A program made the translations under genes and the position numbers. Below are positions 7,166-13,411 of a stretch of DNA of 13,411 nucleotides, in pieces. The first letter of the stretch is position 1. Each line of letters starts with the position of its first letter. Under the pieces are notes generated by a model. The model worked only from the letters and a program-made list of their open reading frames with translations, had not been told where the DNA came from and searched no databases. The DNA comes from Bacteroidota bacterium (lineage in GTDB: Bacteria > Bacteroidota > Bacteroidia > Chitinophagales > Saprospiraceae), in the NCBI GenBank assembly GCA_024280135.1, contig JAJRQS010000202.1, positions 1 through 13,411 on the forward strand, given 5' to 3'.

Positions 7166-7575
7166 TATTCTTTCTCCTTGATTGTCTGGCAAAGTTCAAT
7201 TAAAACGGAATTGGCCGATTTGGGATGGACAAAACAGATGAGCTTGTTATCTGCACCTTTTTTGGGTTTATCATTTAAGATCCTAAATCCTTTTTTGCGC
7301 AAGCGATCCATCTCTTGGTAAATGTCCTCCACTTCAAAGGCGATGTGGTGCATTCCTTCTCCACGTTTTTCGATGTGCTTATGGATGGCGCTTTGTTTTG
7401 ATATGGGAAAAAGCAATTCAATTTTGGTCTCTCCCACTTGAAAAAAGGAAGTCATCACCTGCTCACTCTTGACTTCTTCCTGTTTGTAAGGTGCCACACC
7501 TAGAAGGATTTCATATAATTCATTTGCAGCTACTAGATCCTTGACGGCTATACCAATGTGTTCTACTCTTTTCAT
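7165..7575 (-). CDS. mce: Methylmalonyl-CoA epimerase
   Basis: 136-residue glyoxalase/VOC-fold protein, full length for the family. It interconverts (2S)- and (2R)-methylmalonyl-CoA in the cytoplasm, linking propionyl-CoA carboxylase with methylmalonyl-CoA mutase. Visible signatures are VEHIGIAVKDL with H6, TKIELLFP (50-57), GMHHIAFEVEDI with H76/H77, and VLIELCQ with E127; H6, the HH pair and E127 fit the metal ligands of the two beta-alpha-beta-beta-beta modules. ATG start at 7573-7575. Its stop codon overlaps the start of the TauE/SafE-family gene, forming a two-gene unit. The mutase and carboxylase are not in the window. Another VOC-family lyase is possible but the motif set is very close to epimerases. 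Confidence 0.93.
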   Translation of the reverse strand: MKRVEHIGIAVKDLVAANELYEILLGVAPYKQEEVKSEQVMTSFFQVGETKIELLFPISKQSAIHKHIEKRGEGMHHIAFEVEDIYQEMDRLRKKGFRILNDKPKKGADNKLICFVHPKSANSVLIELCQTIKEKE

Positions 7576-7787
7576 AGCTTAATAACACAAAATCCGATTA
7601 TTGGTTTACTTCGGCTGATAGCCACGATTATTCTATTCGATTTTATTTTTCTAAAGATTTAATTTTCTCAATAACTAGCATTTAAAAACAACGTAATACT
7701 CTATAAATGAGTAGATTATGAAATTATTTATTTTTTGACCACTCTACAAACAGCTATTTTTGTGTTACTGCATTGTTCAAAAACCAA

Positions 7788-7795
7788 TATCTTTA
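7788..7795 (+). promoter_or_regulatory. Near-consensus -7 promoter box for the secreted adhesin gene
   Basis: TATCTTTA differs from TAnnTTTG at the last base only and is 23 bases before the ATG at 7819, a typical distance for this phylum. It also argues against a TTG start at 7735, since the box would then lie inside the coding region. The rest of 7576-7818 is AT-rich with no other feature I can support. Confidence 0.4.
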
Positions 7796-7818
7796 CACTT
7801 CACATAAAAAACAACATA

Positions 7819-10800
7819 ATGCAACAAATTAAAACCCTTTCCACACTAGTCTTACTGGTGTTTTTCGCCCAACTAACCTGGGCACAGACTTGTCCTTCTG
7901 AAGTGCTCCATCTTAAGAGCCAGGCAGATATAGACAACTTTTCAACGGTTTACCCTAATTGCACAGCCCTACCAAATGGATTGGTCATTGGAACGCAAGA
8001 TTATGAACCACCCAGTGACATTACAAACCTTAATGGATTGAGTCAACTTACTGAAGTTGGAAGTTATTTTATAATCAACAGAACTCAATTAACGAATCTA
8101 GTTGGGTTATCAAATTTGACTAATGTAATACTTTTGGATATTAGTCATAATTCGCAATTGACAAGCTTCACAGGCTTATCAAGCTTACATACTATTGCGC
8201 ATAACTTCAACATCTATCGCAATGACAAATTGACGAATTTTGCGGGATTAGAAGCGCTGCAAACCATTCAAGGTAGTTTAGTTATTGGATTAACGAATGG
8301 GGGTAATGCTACATTACAGAACCTTGAGGGATTATCCTCCTTAACCAACATAAATGGATTTATCAGTATATTACACAATCCCGAATTAACAAACCTATCG
8401 GGTATCTCTAGCCTCACGAGCGTACAAGGTATAAAAATCTGGGGTAATGACAAATTATCAGATATATCTGGACTGCAAAATATTGATTATCAGAATTTGG
8501 TAGAGCTATCAATCATCACGAATCCAATTTTAGCAACTTGTAACATCGCTCCATTCTGTAGTTACTTGGAGAATACAGGAGCGTCGGTTAGTATTTCCTC
8601 TAATATGGAAGGTTGTAATAGTGTAGGTGAAGTTACATTGGCTTGCAACCCCGCTTTAAACCTTGTTCTAACGTGCCCTGATCCAATTAATATTGCTGTT
8701 CCTACTGGAGCAACAGAGGTGACTGTCAATTGGGACGAGCCTGCAGCGACATCCAATTGTGCTTCTGGAACTATCACTCTAAGTTCTAATATTGCTTCTG
8801 GAACATCGTTAGGAATAGGTCAATATACGGTTACCTATCAAGCAGTGGATAATTGTTCTAATACAGAGTCATGTTCTTTTCTAGTAACTGTAGGAGCAAC
8901 TCCTGCTGATTATGAAATTAATATTACCAATTGCCCGACAGCTTTTCCAAATTCGGGAGTAGATTATATTGTAGATTTTACCTTTACGAATACAGGTGGA
9001 ACACCTACCGATCCAATGTCTTTATTATTAGGGCAACCCTACACACAATTTGGAAGTCAAGAATTTACCGTAAAAGGAGGCGTGGCTATACCCTCAGTTG
9101 CTCCTGGAGAAACCTATAGCGCCAGTCATAATTTTGGCCCAGCAAATGCGATTCCAGCTGATTTTGAATTAGCTACTTGGAGTACTTTATATTCACCTTT
9201 TTTCGCTTTAAAAACAAATTTTCCTCCATATGAAAATAACGCACAAGGGACTGTTGGCATTTACTGTAAAAAGTTTAACTCAGAATTAAAAGTAGAAGTA
9301 CTAGCGGATAGCTATTTGATAGATGCAGATGGCAATTTAGAATATGATATTAAGGTGTCTAACATCGGAACCGAAATGGCTGCTAACATCATGACACATG
9401 TGGCACCTACTTTGTGGAACAAAAATGTTGTTTCCGTATCGAATACCCCTCCAGGTTCTAAGGTCTGGTATTCAAAAGGAAACAAAGAAGATATGTTCTT
9501 GAACATACCTGTTTTAGCAGCAGGGTCTTCAGAGACTTTTCATGTATCCATTCATATTCAAGGGGAGATAGATCCTGTCTTTGAACCAAATGTGTACATC
9601 TATTCTAACCACCAACTCAATCAACAAACATACTATGATGTAAACAATGCAGCTTTCAGCCAAGACTCTGGGGGAGGTACTTGTTCAGCGATTGCTGGTT
9701 TTACAAAGTTAGGAGATTACAACGGGCATGGCTATTATATGTCTGATGCTAATAAACCTTGGGCGCAAGCCAAGACCCTTGCGGAAAATGCAGGTGGCTA
9801 TCTAGTATCCATAAACACTCAAGCAGAAAATGATTTTGTAAAATCAAAAATTGGAAACAAACTAGTTTATATTGGTTTTAATGATGTCGCTTCTGAAGGT
9901 TCTGGGCAATGGGCTAACGGAGAACCTGTAAGCTTGGATTTGAGCTATAACAATACAAGTGCGAATGACTTTGCAGTGATGAATTTCTGGGCAGGTACTT
10001 GGCAGATGGAACAGGCAGGTCCCTGGAGAAAGTACATAATGGAGATGAGTTGTGGAAGTTCTACTTCGGATATAGATTTAACGGTTAATAATATTACTAA
10101 TTTACCCGCATCTGGCACTCCTGGATCTGTTGTTAATTTTAATTTTAATCTTAACAACCTAGGTACGAGCACAGTGTCAGATTCATACATTATCGGTATG
10201 TACCTTTCTACTGATGCAACCTATAGTAGTGACGACTCATTTGTCGGACAGATACCCACAGGTGGAACACCTCCTGGCACGATTGCTAATATTCCTGCTG
10301 CTATCAGTTTGACCGGCATTTCAGATGGTTCCTATTATTTGATTGTTGTTGCGGATAAAGATAACAACGTTGCCGAATCAAATGAAAACAATAATACTAT
10401 TTCTGCCCCTTTCAATGTTAGCGCTGGAAATGGCGGTGGCGGTAGTTGTGCAGACATAGCTGGATATACAAAGCTTGGTACACACAATGGACATACTTAT
10501 TATATGTCTGACGGCAAAAACAATTGGGTCGGTTCAAAAGGAGCTGCCGAAGCTGCAGGTGGATACTTAGCTACTATAAATGATCAGAGTGAAAATGATT
10601 TCATCCAAAACCTTTTAAATAAGGAAATGGTCTTTATCGGCTACAATGATGCACAGACGGAAGGCTCTGGACAATGGACTAACAATGAACCTGTAACCTT
10701 AGATTTAAGCTATGCCAACTCTGGTTCTAATGACTATGCAGTGATGAATTTTTGGGCGGGTACTTGGCAGTTAACTAGTGGACAAGGCTATAGAAAGCAT

Positions 10801-11511
10801 ATATTGGAAATGGACTGCGGTACAACAACAACGCCGACTAGCTGTGGAACTATTGCTGGTTTTACTTCCTTGGGCGAACAAAACGGGCACGGATATTACA
10901 TGTCTGACGACCCAACTACATGGCTACAAGCTAAGACCCTTGCGGAAAATGCAGGTGGATATTTGGCTACTATGAACGACCAGGCTGAGAATGATTTCTT
11001 AAAATCAAAACTCGATAACAACATGGTTTTCATCGGATACAACGATGGGACCACTGAAGGCACTGGTCAATGGGCTACTAATGAAGCTGTTACTTTAGAT
11101 TTGAGTTATTCAAACACTCCAGAGAATGACTATGCGATCATGAATTTCTGGGCTGGAACTTGGCAATTAGTCAACCAGTACGTCGCAAAAAAATATGTGA
11201 TGGAACTTAATTGCAACGCAGCTCAACCTGCACCCATTTTTATTCCAGAGGCAAATATGCAACAAGTGAATCTCTTGTCAGTATTCCCGAATCCAGCTAC
11301 GGACATCGTGATGACAAGAATTCAAGTACAGGAAGATTCAGAATTGTCAATTGGCATTTTGGATGCACGTGGTCAATTACTCCTTTCGGAAAAAAGAACC
11401 TTCGCGCAAGGAGTATCAGAATACTCTTTTGACATTAGTCACTTACCTTCTGGTATCTACTTCGTTAAATTAAGTAATGGCGCTTACAAACGTTTTGTAA
11501 AAATGAATTAA
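7819..11511 (+). CDS. Secreted multidomain adhesin-like protein: LRR, HYR, CARDB, three C-type-lectin-like domains, T9SS tail
   Basis: 1230 residues from ATG 7819, which starts a clear signal peptide (MQQIKTL..., cleavage near A22/Q23); the frame is open upstream to a TTG at 7735 but that would bury the signal. Domains in order: leucine-rich/receptor-L-like repeats of about 24 residues (about 28-275, pattern L..L.GLS.L with N..LT); an HYR-like Ig-fold domain (about 281-359, from LTCPDPI to CSFLVTV); two beta-sandwich regions resembling CARDB/DUF11 modules (about 362-615); CTLD1 (622-745); CARDB (about 750-868); CTLD2 (877-1000); CTLD3 (1009-1132); T9SS type A sorting domain (about 1150-1230: VFPNPATD, GIYFVKLSNG, final KRFVKMN). 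Gly/Thr-rich linkers separate the lectin units. The protein should cross the outer membrane by T9SS and be released or surface-anchored; binding of glycans or proteins is inferred from the domains. No enzymatic domain was seen. Confidence 0.92.
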   Translation: MQQIKTLSTLVLLVFFAQLTWAQTCPSEVLHLKSQADIDNFSTVYPNCTALPNGLVIGTQDYEPPSDITNLNGLSQLTEVGSYFIINRTQLTNLVGLSNLTNVILLDISHNSQLTSFTGLSSLHTIAHNFNIYRNDKLTNFAGLEALQTIQGSLVIGLTNGGNATLQNLEGLSSLTNINGFISILHNPELTNLSGISSLTSVQGIKIWGNDKLSDISGLQNIDYQNLVELSIITNPILATCNIAPFCSYLENTGASVSISSNMEGCNSVGEVTLACNPALNLVLTCPDPINIAVPTGATEVTVNWDEPAATSNCASGTITLSSNIASGTSLGIGQYTVTYQAVDNCSNTESCSFLVTVGATPADYEINITNCPTAFPNSGVDYIVDFTFTNTGGTPTDPMSLLLGQPYTQFGSQEFTVKGGVAIPSVAPGETYSASHNFGPANAIPADFELATWSTLYSPFFALKTNFPPYENNAQGTVGIYCKKFNSELKVEVLADSYLIDADGNLEYDIKVSNIGTEMAANIMTHVAPTLWNKNVVSVSNTPPGSKVWYSKGNKEDMFLNIPVLAAGSSETFHVSIHIQGEIDPVFEPNVYIYSNHQLNQQTYYDVNNAAFSQDSGGGTCSAIAGFTKLGDYNGHGYYMSDANKPWAQAKTLAENAGGYLVSINTQAENDFVKSKIGNKLVYIGFNDVASEGSGQWANGEPVSLDLSYNNTSANDFAVMNFWAGTWQMEQAGPWRKYIMEMSCGSSTSDIDLTVNNITNLPASGTPGSVVNFNFNLNNLGTSTVSDSYIIGMYLSTDATYSSDDSFVGQIPTGGTPPGTIANIPAAISLTGISDGSYYLIVVADKDNNVAESNENNNTISAPFNVSAGNGGGGSCADIAGYTKLGTHNGHTYYMSDGKNNWVGSKGAAEAAGGYLATINDQSENDFIQNLLNKEMVFIGYNDAQTEGSGQWTNNEPVTLDLSYANSGSNDYAVMNFWAGTWQLTSGQGYRKHILEMDCGTTTTPTSCGTIAGFTSLGEQNGHGYYMSDDPTTWLQAKTLAENAGGYLATMNDQAENDFLKSKLDNNMVFIGYNDGTTEGTGQWATNEAVTLDLSYSNTPENDYAIMNFWAGTWQLVNQYVAKKYVMELNCNAAQPAPIFIPEANMQQVNLLSVFPNPATDIVMTRIQVQEDSELSIGILDARGQLLLSEKRTFAQGVSEYSFDISHLPSGIYFVKLSNGAYKRFVKMN
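9682..11214 (+). repeat. Three in-gene C-type-lectin-like repeats of 124 codons
   Basis: Units lie at 9682-10053, 10447-10818 and 10843-11214, each exactly 372 bases from first to last Cys codon. All share GYYMSD or TYYMSD, AGGYL, AENDF or SENDF, a GYND/GFND-EGSGQW block, LDLSY and MNFWAGTWQ. Units 1 and 3 also share 26 identical consecutive bases (9772-9797 and 10933-10958). A CARDB module separates units 1 and 2, while 2 and 3 are joined by a short Thr-rich linker. Each unit has only two Cys, the first and last residue, so the inner disulfide common in C-type lectin folds is absent, and a classical EPN or QPD calcium-binding motif is not evident (EPV/EAV instead). Confidence 0.9.
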
Positions 11512-11531
11512 TCATTTATTCCAGCGTTAAT

Positions 11532-11562
11532 AAAGCCCATCTTCTTTGAAGATGGGCTTTTT
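11532..11562 (+). terminator. Strong intrinsic terminator after the adhesin gene
   Basis: AAAGCCCATCTTC and GAAGATGGGCTTT form a perfect 13-bp stem with a TTT loop, followed by further T; it starts 20 bases after the TAA. The A-flank opposite the T run means it could also work on the minus strand. Confidence 0.93.
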
Positions 11563-11580
11563 CTTTGCCGTCATGAAGAA

Positions 11581-11612
11581 GCATCTAAACAAGACCACAG
11601 AGGCGAGGAGCA
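11581..11612 (+). repeat. Degenerate dispersed relative of the 44-bp repeat
   Basis: The segment keeps GCAT.TAAAC..GAC at its left and GAGGAGCA at its right, the skeleton of the array unit at 1-396, with several substitutions and extra bases between. Weak on its own; supported by the better copy 50 bases downstream. Confidence 0.45.
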
Positions 11613-11662
11613 ACTCATTCCATCCCCAATTTTACTACATATACGATGCTTCTCAGCCCCAG

Positions 11663-11685
11663 TAAACATGACCAAAGGAAGCATA
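11663..11685 (+). repeat. Dispersed copy of the array half-unit, 22/23 identity
   Basis: Aligned with array positions 111-133 (the variant half of unit 3, containing GACCAAAGGAAGC), this stretch matches at 22 of 23 bases, the only change being C to T in ACACGACC. It is in the same orientation as the array, 11.5 kb away. Confidence 0.75.
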
Positions 11686-11881
11686 AAATCTTTGGCATTT
11701 AATTTGCAACTAGGACTATGCCCGCCGTCATGTAATACTATACACATGCAGTTTCTAAAGAATAAATATCACATAATTTATGACATTCGTATCTGGATGA
11801 TCATCCTTAGTTCTTTATATCTAATATACTCTACAGTTTCGTAAAACACTAGTAATCAATACATTGCTTAAAAATTGAATC

Positions 11882-13411
11882 TTAAAAGACCGCATCCACA
11901 ATAACAGGATAATGGTCAGAAATGAACCGTCCGTCTCGCTTTGTTCTATCCAATTGGTACTTCTTAAACTTTACTTTGTCTTTGAGTCCAAAAATATAAT
12001 CAATTCGATTGGCAGGGTTTTGTTCTTTCCCGAAGCCATTAAAAGTTCCAACAGGCGCATTGCTTATCTGATAGACAGAGTAGGCATCATTCATTTGTTT
12101 TTGCAAGAACTTAATTTCTGGTTTTGTTGGCATCGCATTAAAATCACCCATTAGAATCGCAGGATCATCGTTTGCGTTTAATAATTTCATATTACTGACA
12201 ATTAACGCCAGCCCTTTTTGTCTTGCCTTTTGGATTTTGTTATCCAAATGCGCATTAAAAACCCAAAATTTATTTCCTGTTTTTCTGTCTTTTAATTGTG
12301 CATAAGTACAAATCCTCAAATAAGCTGCACCCCAACCTTTAGAGACTTTACTAGGCGTCTCAGATAGCCAAAAAGTACCTTCCCTTAACAATTCATACTT
12401 CTCCTTGCGAAAAAACAAAGCAGAATACTCTTCCTCGTTTTTCGCACCATCTCGGGCAATACCCACATGCGAATAGGCTGGCAAATAATCTGCAATATAT
12501 TTCACTTGTTGCGGTAAAGCTTCTTGTACACCAAAAATATCTGGATTAATTTCTTGGATTTGATCTACAAATAATTCTTTCCTGTTGGGCCAAGCATTTT
12601 TGCCATCTACTGCTACATCCAATCTAATATTATAGGTTACCAATCTATGATCATTGGCAACTTTCGGAGCAGGTAGTTTTAACAACTCAGCCATTCTTTG
12701 CGCATAACGGATGCCCATTGTGCGTTGACCTTCAGCATCGAAATGCACTTGATCACCTTTATCGTTTAAATCATCTGTCTTAATAAATGATATTAAGTCA
12801 TCTTCGTCTGCCATCTCCTTTATCATCTTGTTGAATTGAATCCACAGAGGGCGATGCGTTTGAAATTTCCCAAGTTCTCCTACAACAACTGGTAGATCCG
12901 AAACATTAACTTCTTTACGAACACGTTCCATAAACGTTTGGAATTTTTTATTGTATAAAGGTATCAGATCAGGCTTTCCATCAGACTCTCCTTGATGCCA
13001 AAGCATTCCTTTAAAAGTGCCATCTTTTTCGCAGGCTTTAATTTTTGATTTTAGATTACTCCAAAGGTGTTGGTCACGATATAGGACATCGCTCAACCAT
13101 TGCCCCAAAGAAGAACCACCCATCGCGCTGGGAATAATCGCAATACTTACATCATCTGGCACACTTGACAACATCGTCCGTGCAAAGCTCAGCCCAGAAT
13201 CTAACCCACGGTTTCCATTGGTATGAAAATGAATAGGTTCTTTTGCATAGATCCACTCACCGTCCTTATTCATCGTTAAAATTCGTGGATGGGATAAAGT
13301 ATCCGCTGGGCCAATTGTACCGGCTCCTTCCATGTTGGATTGTCCCGCTAATAGAAAAATCCAAAGTTTATCTTTTGGCGGAAGCTTCGTCACCTTCTCT
13401 TCCACTTTCGG
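11882..13411 (-). CDS. Fusion: sialate O-acetylesterase-like SGNH hydrolase + endonuclease/exonuclease/phosphatase domain (5' end outside window)
   Basis: At least 509 codons; the frame is open to the right edge. A GTG at 13403-13405 could start a 507-residue protein, but the upstream codons are open and a signal peptide may lie outside, so I treat it as partial. Numbering from that GTG: the first domain (about 11-245) is of the SASA/DUF303 (CE6-like) esterase type, with nucleophile S23 in LAGQSNMEGAG, the conserved HQGES block (137-141) and the DxxH pair D218/H221 in GDQVHFD. The second domain (about 252-507) is EEP: N259 (TYNI), E295 (VQE), N384/H386 (NAHLD), D421/N423 (GDFNA), D469 (RIDYIF), D497/H498 (SDHYPV), a complete catalytic set for a metal-dependent phosphodiesterase or phosphatase. 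Substrates are unknown; deacetylation of a glycan plus cleavage of a phosphodiester is only a guess. Confidence 0.9.
   Translation of the reverse strand, partial: PKVEEKVTKLPPKDKLWIFLLAGQSNMEGAGTIGPADTLSHPRILTMNKDGEWIYAKEPIHFHTNGNRGLDSGLSFARTMLSSVPDDVSIAIIPSAMGGSSLGQWLSDVLYRDQHLWSNLKSKIKACEKDGTFKGMLWHQGESDGKPDLIPLYNKKFQTFMERVRKEVNVSDLPVVVGELGKFQTHRPLWIQFNKMIKEMADEDDLISFIKTDDLNDKGDQVHFDAEGQRTMGIRYAQRMAELLKLPAPKVANDHRLVTYNIRLDVAVDGKNAWPNRKELFVDQIQEINPDIFGVQEALPQQVKYIADYLPAYSHVGIARDGAKNEEEYSALFFRKEKYELLREGTFWLSETPSKVSKGWGAAYLRICTYAQLKDRKTGNKFWVFNAHLDNKIQKARQKGLALIVSNMKLLNANDDPAILMGDFNAMPTKPEIKFLQKQMNDAYSVYQISNAPVGTFNGFGKEQNPANRIDYIFGLKDKVKFKKYQLDRTKRDGRFISDHYPVIVDAVF

Larger units (their letters stand above)
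11563..11881. other. Non-coding interval between adhesin and esterase-EEP genes
   Basis: About 320 bases with no convincing open frame. The left part holds two degenerate relatives of the 44-bp array repeat (listed separately). The right part is AT-rich and contains a 12-bp perfect palindrome GGATGATCATCC (11795-11806). No clear terminator for the minus-strand gene ending at 11882 was seen. Confidence 0.7.

Noticed and set aside
7735..7818. 28-residue N-terminal extension of the adhesin from a TTG codon
   Set aside because: It would place residues before a textbook signal peptide and cover the likely promoter box; ATG 7819 is the better start.
11795..11806. 12-bp perfect palindrome GGATGATCATCC as an operator
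   Set aside because: It is short, the symmetry does not extend into the flanks, it is about 75 bases past the end of the minus-strand gene rather than upstream of a gene, and chance palindromes of this size are not rare.

Overview
The window looks like chromosomal DNA from a Bacteroidota bacterium, probably a Saprospiria- or Cytophagia-like environmental lineage. The evidence is an AT-rich base composition, a large secreted adhesin ending in a type IX secretion (T9SS) type A sorting domain, a REC-LytTR regulator, and several upstream elements matching the Bacteroidota -7 promoter box TAnnTTTG. The lineage below phylum level is inference.

Layout. 1-396: nine perfectly phased copies of a 44-bp tandem repeat, running off the left edge. 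405-2443 (minus): a two-gene unit, a polyprenyl diphosphate synthase followed by rlmN (radical-SAM rRNA methyltransferase). Divergent from it, 2573-4951 (plus) encodes an exported Ntn-hydrolase of the penicillin/acyl-homoserine-lactone acylase family. 5111-5950 (plus) is an orphan LytTR response regulator. 5951-6415 has no protein gene but holds a compact promoter-hairpins-terminator unit that I read as a candidate small RNA, plus a 21-bp GC-rich palindrome. 6416-7575 (minus) is a coupled pair, methylmalonyl-CoA epimerase and a TauE/SafE-family membrane transporter. 7819-11511 (plus) is a 1230-residue multidomain secreted protein (leucine-rich repeats, HYR, CARDB-like modules, three C-type-lectin-like repeats, T9SS tail) followed by a strong intrinsic terminator. 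11563-11881 is non-coding and contains degenerate dispersed copies of the repeat seen at the left edge. 11882-13411 (minus, 5' end outside the window) encodes an unusual fusion of a sialate-O-acetylesterase-like SGNH hydrolase with an endonuclease/exonuclease/phosphatase domain.

How they work together: most genes are housekeeping or cell-surface functions without an obvious shared pathway. The prenyl synthase probably serves menaquinone or another isoprenoid; RlmN serves the ribosome; the epimerase serves propionate/methylmalonyl-CoA metabolism; the acylase, lectin-like protein and fused esterase act (or may act) outside the cytoplasm. No defence system, phage, transposase, rRNA or tRNA gene was recognised. 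The least explained parts are the 44-bp array with its distant relatives, the candidate small RNA, and the fused esterase-EEP protein.
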